Part shown: in pieces, positions 54,325-64,000 of the stretch | Layout of the letters: each line of letters opens with the position of its first letter | Position numbering within the stretch: position 1 is the stretch's first letter | Source of the DNA: Leptobrachium leishanense | Lineage: Eukaryota > Chordata > Amphibia > Anura > Megophryidae | DNA: 64,000 bases | NCBI GenBank assembly: GCA_009667805.1 | Contig: CM019064.1 | Coordinates: 268,379,662-268,443,661, forward strand | Reading direction: 5' to 3' | Translations under genes and position numbers: made by a program | Notes under the pieces: generated by a model | What the model was told of the DNA's origin: nothing | The model's database searches: none | What the model saw: the letters and a program-made list of their open reading frames with translations, nothing else

Positions 54325-56016
54325 TAGACATGTGCACAGTACAAAATTTTGTTTTGAACTAATGGATTAGTCCTAAAATGCAATTTATTTAGCTGCTAAA
54401 GAAATTCGTTTTCAGTTATTTAGTATGAAAACTAATTTCATTCATTCGAAAACCAGTGGATACAATTACTATTTCTAGTGGCTCCTCAGAGGGCTGAGAT
54501 TGCTGCTTGTTACTGTATCGCTCACTCTCAGCACAATGTGTCAGGCAAAGCTGTTACATTAACTGACTGTTGCTCATCACAGCGCTCAGAGTTTCAGTAA
54601 AACTAGTAAATAATATTTTTATATATAAGAGGTTAGAACAATATTATTTCCTTGTTTTACTGAAACTCTGAGCACTGTGATGAGCAGCAGTCAGTTACTG
54701 TAACAGCTGAGCCTGATACATTGTACTGAAAGATAATTTAACAAGCAGCCGATCTCAGCGCTCACAGCCACTGGATTTAAAAAGCTAAAAAAAGGCTCCT
54801 CTCTGTATAATGAATAGAACATCCTCCTGCATTAATTAACACCCCTCTCTGTATAATGTAGATAACATCCTCCTGCATTAATTAATACCGCTCTCTGTAT
54901 AATGTATAGAACATCCTCCTGAATTAATTAATGTCCCTCTCTGTATAGAACATCCTCCTCAATTTATACCTTTCTCTGTATAATGTATATAACATTCTCC
55001 TGCATTAATACCCCTCTCTGTATAATGTGTAGAACATCCTCCTGCATTAATTAATGCCCCTCTCTGTATAGAACATCCTACTGCATTGGCATTTGGAGGG
55101 TGCAGAACTTCGGAATGAAATGCTTATCCAGCACAGGAGAGGGAACTTTTACTTAAACTTTGTATCTCTGTGAGGGAAACACAGGAATATAAAAGCAGGG
55201 GAGAGGGAAAATATTAACGTAAATCGGTCTGAAATCTCAGAGAAGAGAGGACTGGTGCAAATTTATTTTTATAATAAAATAAAGCATTTTAAATCCAGGG
55301 AAAACATTCAAATAAATCACACTGAAGGCTCATAATGACAGAGTAACTGTGAGAGCTGGATACTAAATGTATCAGACATAAAAAAAAACTTTATAACAAG
55401 CAGCACTGGGAGAGGAGAGGGACTTTATATAAAACGTGTATTATAGATGAGGAAAGGGGGATAGTGCTCCTGGATAATATAAAATGTTTCAGACCTAAGC
55501 CCCTATTATGCAGAGCGGGAGGGGAGATAACACACGTTTTATAAAGTCCCTCTCTTCTCCCAGTGCTGCTTGTTATAAAGGGGTTTTTACTATCCAGCCA
55601 TCCACTGTCATTAGCTTTCAGTGTGATTTATTTGAATGTTTTCCTTCTCCAGCTGCTTTTATCATCTTGCCTGCCTCCTAGACATGCAAGGGTTAAGTAA
55701 AGGTTTCCTCTCCTGTGCTGGCTGTCTGTGCTGCGAGTGAGTATTCTGGAGCTCTATCACTGTCAGATTTTTGGGTAGGGGTCGGGAAGGATTACGCATA
55801 CAAACCTTTTCTGTAGCTTTGCGATGTTGTGCTCTTCATTGCTGGTCTCCTTCAATCAATGTAATATCACAAAAAGGACTGAAACTAAAATGTAGTGCAT
55901 TTCATTTTAGTTTCTTTCGTTTTTTGTACTGAGCAGTCTCTTGAGTCACACGAAAACTAAATTATCCCAAAATTGGGACTAAATCGTTTTAGTACTAAAA
56001 CGAATGCACATGTCTA
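54325..56016. mobile_element. hAT-type transposon 3, nested, 8-bp duplication CAATTCAC
   Basis: 1692 bp beginning TAGACATGTGCACAGTAC and ending ACGAATGCACATGTCTA, with perfect 8-bp duplications CAATTCAC at 54317-54324 and 56017-56024. No coding sequence is present. The interior has a hairpin near 54530-54720 (GAGTTTCAGTAAAAC against GTTTTACTGAAACTC) and a series of CTCTCTGTATAATGT repeats. It inserted into tandem repeats of hAT 2 and is younger than it. Confidence 0.93.
54795..55085 (+). repeat. Tandem units of about 45-60 bp inside hAT 3
   Basis: Five or six units contain CCTCTCTGTATAATGTA and ACATCCTCCTGCATTAATTAA, with small deletions between them. Confidence 0.85.
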
Positions 56017-56024
56017 CAATTCAC

Positions 56025-56480
56025 AGAAATTTTATGGAAGTATGTGACACCCCCTGATAGCTGACTGTCCGTGACTGAGAAGACACAGATTACAATTCAC
56101 AGAAATTTTATGGAAGTATGTGACACCCCCTGATAGCTGACTCTCAGTGACTGAGAAGACACACTTTCCACCACCAATTCCCAGATATCTGCCACAAGTG
56201 AGCCTCCCAAATTGTTGCTGTCACTGACTGAGAAGACACACTTTCCACCACCAATTCCCAGATATCTGCAACAAGTGAGCCCCTCAAATTGCTGCTGTCA
56301 CTGACTGAGAAGACACACTTTCCAACACCAATTCCCAGATATCTGCAACAAGTGAGCTCCCCAAATTGCTGCAGTCACTGACTGAGAAGACACACTTTCC
56401 ACCACCAATTCCCAGATATCTGCAATAAGTGAGACCCCCCCCCCATAGCTGTCTCTGGCAGTGAGAAGACACACTGACGG
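56025..56480. repeat. Tandem repeats of about 75 bp, right block
   Basis: Continuation of the array at 54005. Later units carry AATTCCCAGATATCTGC, AACAAGTGAGC and GCTGTCACTGACTGAGAAG, repeated about every 77 bp. The array forms the subterminal part of hAT 2. Confidence 0.85.
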
Positions 56481-56827
56481 AACAATCTCCTCTCACTCCT
56501 GCAGAAAAACACGTGCTGGCTGGGCTGGGTTCAAGCCTTATTTAGTGTGCTGCGGGACTTAGCTCTGTGAGCCCATGATTGGGCAAAATTTGTCCAATCA
56601 GGACTCTGAGCCGTGATTGGCATAGTCTTGCACCTGTCTTGTGGTGAGGTCCAAGGCTCTAGCCAATTACAAGCTTCAGGGAAGTGGAAAACTGCATTGT
56701 GGTCCATAGTGGTGCATTGTGGGTGAACTCGAGACGAACACGCGGAAATGTTCGCAGTTCGCGAACTATCGAACATGCGATGTTCGATGCGAACTCTCGA
56801 ACGCATCGAACCGAACGCCCATCCCTA

Positions 56828-57582
56828 ATATGATCATATCTGCCTACCACGACCTCTGCTTGTAACCTGACCACGATATTGCCTGCCTCCTATCTGGATA
56901 CCTTTGCTACGGACATTATTATTTACCTTAATTAATATGTTTCTTTCCTATGTCAATCCTTTTATATTTAGTTAGTATTGTTATCATCTATCCATCGTCT
57001 GCCCTATTAGTTCTGTGTATATTCAGTTCCTTCCTGTGTCCGCTATTTCATCCTGTGTTTAATCCTTTCATCGATGTTTAGCTCCCTATAGCATCTAGTT
57101 TCTCACCTCTAATCCCACTCCCACTACTCTCAGCCATCCTTCTATTAGTTCAGCCCTTTTCATGTGTCTCCTCTCTGTCTAAGTTCAATGCCTGTCTCAC
57201 CCTCTCCTCCTCCTCTATTACCTCTTGATTCAGTTCTCCTGTTTATTTACTTCTGCTCAGTTTGTTTCCATTTAAATAAATATCTTACTTAACCCTGCAA
57301 ACTGTCTATCGCATGCTTCACTGCATATTAGGCTCACACCCGCATACTATGTACAGTTCATATGACACACAATCTCACAAGAGCTTCCATGAAGTCCTAT
57401 GGACTCCAGGAGGTGATACTCGGAGTGGCACAAAAGTGCTACTCTGAAAACACATTACTTTAGAGAAGCATATCAGCTCACTCCATAATACCCCATGTAT
57501 ATTTCATGCACCATCTTCCCACCCAGCCCACACACTTCCCACTACCTCACATGCTCTGCTATTCATGCTCACCTAGTGTGCC
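56828..57582. other. No gene; LTR-like repeat material
   Basis: Starts with ATATGATCATATCTGCC, continuing the sequence left of hAT 2. CCTGTGTCCGC-type words and AAATAAATATC at 57275 suggest an LTR-like repeat, but no borders were set. The remainder up to 57582 is unassigned. Confidence 0.4.
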
Positions 57583-57661
57583 CCAGACTGTAAGCTCTAG
57601 TAGGAGTAGGGTCCTCTTTCCTATTGTTATGTGTGTGTGTAACGTGTGTGTAACGTGTATA
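57583..57661 (+). repeat. LINE 3' tail, part 1
   Basis: CCCAGACTGTAAGCTCTAG and AGGGTCCTCTTTCC begin a CR1/L2-type LINE tail. It stops at the TA target of the Tc1-like element and continues after it at 59281. Confidence 0.75.
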
Positions 57662-59280
<1,619 letters not shown>

Positions 59281-59365
59281 TATATATTTGTTATTCTGTC
59301 TCTTCCATTGTACTGCGCTACGGCACTTGTTGGCACTTTATAAATACTTGTAACTGTAACTGAGT
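59281..59365 (+). repeat. LINE 3' tail, part 2
   Basis: TATTGTACTGCGCTACGGCAC and GTTGGCACTTTATAAATAC finish the CR1/L2-type LINE tail started at 57583. Confidence 0.75.
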
Positions 59366-60320
59366 ATCCCTCAGGGTAGCTCTTGATTTGGGAGCCTGGT
59401 GCTGAATTAGCGCCTACCCGAAATCTCCCAATATAATGAGGATGCTACGGGGAAACCAGCAGGCACAGGTTTTTCCCTTTAGCGCCCCCATTTTAGCGGT
59501 AGGAAGAGAATAGTGCCCATTGTTATTCCAAAGATTAGTGTTTCCCAGCCTAAGATTTCCTTGAGGCAGAGAATGCTATCCACTCTTCATGAAGAAAATT
59601 CAGAAATTCATCCTATTTTCCTGTTAAACGTCCATGCACTTAGGTTTATAAACGCTGTACTAAACATATAAGATGATTATGTTTTTATTTAGTTGGACAC
59701 TCAAGATTGAATTTGCAGGACTATTTTACATAACATAAAATTATTTAAAAGCTCTTAACTACCATACAAATCAGTACACGGCTGAATGCTTTCATTTTAC
59801 TGCAAAATAAAACTTCACCCTTTACGTGCTTTAATTCATTCTAACTTTTTTGAAGACTAAAAATCATAAATTTGTTGTAAATGTGCAGCTTGCACTTAAA
59901 ACCTAAAACATATTCCACTAGAGGGTAAGTTCCATAAAATATTTAGCTTTACAGTCTTTTATGTTGACAAAGTGACAAGCACATTGAGTTTCCTTATCAT
60001 TTTAACAGCTTATCACCTGTCATTTAGTCCACACGCGCTATTAGTCTCTCTGTCAGACATACTAGGATGAGAACCTTCATAGCAATCTTTGGAGATTTAA
60101 GCATTTTAGAATGCAAAATACTAAATTAATAAAAGTTAGTAGCACTTTGCATATAACAAAATATGTAATTTTGTGCTTCATGCTTCAACATTTATTTTGA
60201 AAGGGATATGAGGAGTATATTGATAAGAATACTTCATAACAATCATAATATCACAGAATGGATCCAATATATATAAGATACACCACTTTTAGAGCTGTAT
60301 GGTAACAACCGCAGCACGTA
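59366..60320. other. No gene; possibly unique sequence
   Basis: AT-rich, without domain or repeat borders. TATCACCTGTCATTTAGTCC and neighbouring words around 60010-60060 are of higher complexity than their flanks. Confidence 0.5.
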
Positions 60321-60559
60321 CAGTGGATAGAAAAAGTTTACTCACCCCTGTTAAAATGTCAGGTTTCTGTGATGTAAAAAAACGAGACAAAGATAAATCA
60401 TTTCAGAATTTCTTCTACCTTTAATGTGACCTATAAACTGTACAACTCAATTGAAAAACACACTGAAATCTTTTAGGTGGAGGGAGGAAAACTAAAAAAC
60501 TAAAATAATATGGTTGCAAAGTCTGCACACCCTTAAAATAATACTGTGTTCAAGCACCA

Positions 60560-60935
60560 TTTGATTTTATCACAGCACTCAGTGTTTTGGGGTATGAGTC
60601 TATTAGCATGGCACATCATGATTTGGCAATATTTGCCTTGCCACTCTACCCCATAGCCCAGACATATGAAGAATACAAGAGATTGTTGTCACATGTACCA
60701 CACAGCCAGTACTTGCCAGATAAAGATATTCCTGCAGCTCCTTTAATGTTGCTGTAGGCCTCCCTGACCAGTTTTCTTCTCATCTTTTCATCACATTTAG
60801 AAGGATGTTAAGTTCTTGGTAATGTCACTGTTGTGCCATATTTTCTCCCCTTGATGACTGTCTTCACTGTGTTCCATGGTTTATCTGATACCTTGGAAAT
60901 TGTTTTGTACCTTCTCCCGACTGATACCTTTACAC
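60560..60935 (-). pseudogene. Tc1-like transposase N-terminal fragment, family C
   Basis: The minus strand encodes RRYKTISKVSDKPWNTVKTV and KYGTTVTLPRT, the helix-turn-helix of a Tc1 transposase with its GTTxxLPR linker. The following sequence continues in part, in shifted frames, down to about 60560. The catalytic domain is missing. The upstream start lies beyond the MITE at 60936-61117. Confidence 0.75.
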
Positions 60936-61117
60936 CAGTGTTTCCCAAACCTGTCCTCAGGACCCTTTGACTCGCCAGGATTTCCAGATATCTGAAGCAC
61001 AGCACAGGTGATATGATTTCGTGTTCAGTGATTGCAGGATTCAGTCTGCTTTTCCCCAAGGTGATCTGCAAAATCTGGCCTGGTTGAGGGTCCCGAAGAC
61101 AGGTTTGGGAAACAATG
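60936..61117. mobile_element. hAT MITE, 8-bp duplication CTTTACAC
   Basis: 182 bp with ends CAGTGTTTCCCAAACC and GGTTTGGGAAACAATG and exact 8-bp duplications CTTTACAC at 60928-60935 and 61118-61125. The CAGTGTTTCCCAA tip is typical of Charlie-like hAT MITEs. It interrupts the transposase remnant of family C. Confidence 0.95.
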
Positions 61118-61550
61118 CTTTACACAATGAGATCCCTCTGATGCTTTGGAAGCTTCTCTGTAGACCATGGCTTTTACTGTAGGATGTGATTAAGAAAATG
61201 TCAGGAAAGACCTACTAGAACAGATGAACTTAATTTGGGGTTAATCAGAGGCATTTAAATGATGGCAGGTGTGTACTGACTCCTATGTAACATGATTTTG
61301 AATGTGATTGCTTAATTCTGAACACAGCTACATCCCCAGTTACATGGAGTGTGCACACTTATGCAACCAGATTTAGTTTTTTATTTTTCCTCCCTCCACC
61401 TAAAAGATTTCAGTTTGTTTTTCAATTCATTTGTACAGTTTATATTAAAGGTGGAAGAAGTTCTGAAATGATCTATCTTTGTCTCATTTTTTTACATCAC
61501 AGAATCCTGACCTTTTACCAGGGGTATGCAGACTTTTTCTAGCCACTGTA

Positions 61551-61988
61551 GACGAGTCAAGACAGAGAAAAAAGGAAAGCAAATAGGAGAGGAGGAAGAA
61601 AAAAAAGAGAGAGGGTGCCCACACCCCAGAGTAGAGAAAAAGATGAAACTGCCCAATAAAATAAGACATGAACCTGAGCCCTTTCCCCTCCAACTAGAAA
61701 CAGCATGGAGAGCAATGGGAGGCTGCATTAGACCAGTTGTCCAAAATCGTATTGTGAACAGGCAGAGTTCCATGTAGTCGGATAGACCATTCATCCATGG
61801 GCTGCACCTCCTTAATAAGCTGTCTGATAGCTCAGTGGCCCCACGGACCCCCTGATCTCCACCATTACCTTCCTCACAGCCAACACTATTTTAGAGAGAA
61901 GATTTTGGGGAAGAGACAACTCTGCCAGACGAGGCGAGAGAAGGAAAGTCCACAGGTCCAACGGGATCTCAAATGCTAGTATTCAAGA
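61551..61988. other. No gene seen
   Basis: Purine-rich at first (GGAGAGGAGGAAG near 61590), otherwise unassigned. Short open frames overlap on both strands without domains. Confidence 0.45.
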
Positions 61989-62700
61989 ATAGTGATGAGC
62001 CAAGCACCCCCCGAGTTCGGTTCACATTCGAACTCGAACAATTTCAAAAGTTCGAGTTCGAACTCGAACACGAACCGAACTCAATGCAAGTCAATGGGAC
62101 TCGAAAGTTCGATGTTTAGAGTGCCCTCAAAGAGTGCATATATGCAAGATATTTGCCATAAAAGGTGTATGGGGGTCCGGGTAGTGCCCTGGGGGACAGG
62201 AAACAAGGACAAAAAGTTAGAAATAAAACGTTTTTAAAGGAACAGTGAGTTTTCCATGAAATAAGGGTTAAAAATAAAAATGAAAAATTCCTTCAAATAT
62301 CGTGCCTAGGAGGTCCCCATAACCTTCCCGTGAAGTGGCGGATTTGTAGGATGTATAGAAACTTTTAAAGACAAAAAAATGACATTTCAAATGACGGTAA
62401 ATGGTTTTCCTTTAATCTATTAATAAACAACTGCTTGGGGCGGCAGTCTGTATGAAAAGAGGAGACATTTTAGGACACACAGAACAAGTTTAGTGATTTT
62501 TTGGGCTAAATTATGGTGAAACTTAAGCAGGCTTTGGATGAAAGTAACAATAGGTGCTTTAAAATTATGCATTTAGTGTCGGCAACAGTGCTGTCACACC
62601 GTAACCCCTCTGTGGTATTGTGGAAGAGTGCAGTGGTGGACCCTGCGGTCCAATATTAAAATTATATGAATCTGGTATAGCCGTCAGTGGCAGTGCACCC
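61989..62700 (+). mobile_element. hAT left end, same family as hAT 1 and 2, truncated
   Basis: AATAGTGATGAGCCAAGCAC is a worn tip, followed by TTCGAACTCGAACAATTTC and the same 700 bp as 2930-3740, down to GTGGCAGTGCACCCAAAT. There it abuts the palindrome at 62701. No right end is seen in the window. Confidence 0.85.
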
Positions 62701-62967
62701 AAATCATCATTGTCTAAAAAAACCACAAGGTATAGATATTTTAGGTCACTGGATACAAAATTCAAAGATAGAAACCAGAGGTCCCTGCCTGTTGTGTGCA
62801 CCCGACGCACGTTTCGCCGGGAATTGAGCACTCCTGACGAGCCATTCCCGGCTAAAATGCGCGTCGGGTGCACACAACAGGCAGGGACCTCTGGTTTCTA
62901 TCTTTGAATTTCGTATCCAGTAACCTAAAATATCTATACCTTGTGGTTTTTTGGACAATGATGATTT
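62701..62967. repeat. 267-bp palindrome, about 107-bp arms
   Basis: Arms 62701-62808 and 62861-62967 begin and end with AAATCATCATTGTC/GACAATGATGATTT and differ at a few positions. The 52-bp loop is GC-rich with CGTTTCGCCGGGAATTG and a CCCGG inverse. The CACCCGACGC stretch near the loop is a word I recall from frog interspersed repeats. It may be a fold-back element that inserted in, or joined, the hAT end. Confidence 0.9.
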
Positions 62968-63831
62968 GGCCACTTGAGGTGGTACGTTTGTTTTTGGCTA
63001 ATTGAGCCAATCACTCAATAGGATATCCCTGCCTCTGTTCTCTTTGTATGTTTTGCGGGCAGATTTATGGCCTTATAAAGCCATTTAATGTTCAGATACT
63101 CATCATACCATTGTTACAATACTTTGAAGTGATCCTCGAAGGTCACTTATTGTATTGTCATACCGATTACATCCTCTGCCGCCTGCATACCAATTTCTCA
63201 TTGTAGAATTGTTCTTATCATGTATTGTCTAATGAGCACTGTCCATTTTTGTTTATATGTTTGCTACTTTTAATTTGTGTTTAATAAAAGTTAAATCTTA
63301 ATTTGGTCTCTGGGAGACACTAGTATTCTGATGCCCTCATTGGAATAATTGTATACCTCAAGTGAGGTTTATTCACACGGACGTATCATCTTAAGTTATC
63401 TGACCGAAAGTACAAGCGCTGGCATCCACATCTTGTTTTTTTAACCTGTTAGCATTTGGATTGTAATAAGCGTGGCCTGCGCTAGGGCCACTTAACCTAA
63501 CGTTAATGCTCACACAGCTGACTTTTGTGTGTCGTTTTAAGAAATGAATATATTACTGTCCGTAAAGTGAATTATATTTTTTTCCCTAATCAAATATACT
63601 AGTGTACAACCACCTATCAAGCATCACGTACCATGCTAGTTTTGTGAGTAATACACCATTATAACAATTACCCCATCCCAACTACGTCCATTCCCATTCC
63701 TGCAACCTCCAACATTAATGGGACACATTTAGCTGTAAAGTTAACTGGTTCTAAAACACTGTGTAAAAAATTATGCAAATTAGCACTTCTTTGCACCTGT
63801 CTTTGAGGTTATCTGCTTTTAGCAGCACTAT
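62968..63831. other. No gene seen
   Basis: Non-coding and mainly AT-rich; TTTAATAAAAGTTAAATC at 63282 could be the end of a repeat. No domain recognised. Confidence 0.45.
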
Positions 63832-64000
63832 GGGGGTTATTCAGAGAGCACTGAAATGTCGCCGCCAAACTGCCGCAAACCTGCTGCACTGCTGCAAACC
63901 CGTCACCCACCGCCGCCAAGCCCCCGGACATCTGCTGCAAACCCGCCGGAGGTCCACCAGGTGCAGCCGCCGTGCCTAGCGCTGACCAGCCTCAGAAGAA
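63832..64000 (+). mobile_element. Start of a further CAGGG-type element, cut by the window edge
   Basis: GGGGGTTATTCAGAGAGCAC matches the TIR of the CAGGGTTATYC group, with one worn tip base. The interior (TGTCGCCGCCAAACTGCCGC) differs from both types above and is rich in CCGCC words. Its right end lies outside the window. Confidence 0.6.

Larger units (their letters stand above)
50673..56827 (-). mobile_element. hAT-type transposon 2, with broken transposase
   Basis: Ends are TAGGGATGGGCCGAAC at the left and ...GAACGCCCATCCCTA at the right. Flanks ATTATGAT (left) and ATATGATC (right) resemble an 8-bp duplication that has lost a base. The left 1.05 kb match hAT 1 and the piece at 61989. The transposase reads on the minus strand between 54001 and about 51790. 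A second hAT is nested at 54325. The element splits repeat sequence resembling an LTR (TGGACTTTGATTATGATC...ATATCTGCCTACC). Confidence 0.88.
60321..61548 (-). mobile_element. Tc1-like transposon, family C, internally deleted
   Basis: TIRs CAGTGGATAGAAAAAGTTTA and ...AGACTTTTTCTAGCCACTG with TA on each side (60319-60320, 61549-61550). Inverted homology extends for about 200 bp at each end. On the minus strand the first part of a Tc1 transposase is recognisable, but the DDE domain is absent. A hAT MITE is inserted in the coding part. Confidence 0.88.

Overview
The window looks like intergenic DNA from a vertebrate, most likely an anuran amphibian with a repeat-rich genome. This is inferred from repeat content: Tc1-like, hAT and PIF/Harbinger-like DNA transposons, L1/Tx1-type and CR1/L2-type LINE fragments with a 'GTAAAGCGCTGCG...TATATAAAT' 3' tail common in frog genomes, several solo LTRs, a retroviral env remnant and several minisatellites. 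No host housekeeping exon, rRNA, tRNA or CRISPR was recognised. Nearly every long ORF is either a decayed transposon protein or an artefact of a tandem repeat.

Layout. 0-11 kb: end of a Tc1-like element, a 26-bp minisatellite, a CR1/L2-like LINE split by a 3.6-kb hAT (8-bp target duplication GTTATAGG) that carries its own solo LTR, a Harbinger-like MITE, and a fold-back element with a 54-bp satellite. 11-21 kb: mostly AT-rich sequence without genes, plus one solo LTR, a small TIR element and two CAGGGTTATYC elements. 21.5-29.6 kb: one 8.0-kb composite element with hAT-like ends and a perfect 8-bp target duplication (TTGCTCAT). It contains a duplicated left end, an 839-bp tandem duplication, a 21-bp minisatellite and, on the minus strand, an apparently intact five-exon SANT/Myb-like gene. 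29.6-41.7 kb: nested LINEs, LTRs, CAGGG elements and a Tc1-like copy. 41.7-45.2 kb: AT-rich sequence, then a 23-bp minisatellite in an LTR-like repeat. 46-48 kb: a second Tc1-like copy. 48.4-50.6 kb: 3' LTR and broken env of an endogenous retrovirus. 50.7-56.8 kb: a hAT with a broken BED/hAT transposase and a second hAT nested inside it. 57-64 kb: LINE tail split by a Tc1-like copy, a deleted Tc1-like element containing a hAT MITE, a hAT end, a 267-bp palindrome and the start of another CAGGG element.

The part that best fits an undescribed system is the 8.0-kb element. Its five exons join in one frame (231 codons) through four introns that all lie in phase 1 and have GT/AG ends. The three short introns are visibly related, so the middle exons look like tandem exon-intron duplications. 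A decayed antisense copy of exon 1 lies just downstream in the probable 3' UTR, so the mRNA could fold back on itself. No transposase was recognised inside, so it is either a non-autonomous cargo element or a partner of an autonomous element elsewhere. Insertion borders across the window are well supported where duplicated target sites flank terminal repeats. Superfamily names and LINE clades come from recalled motifs and should be read as provisional.
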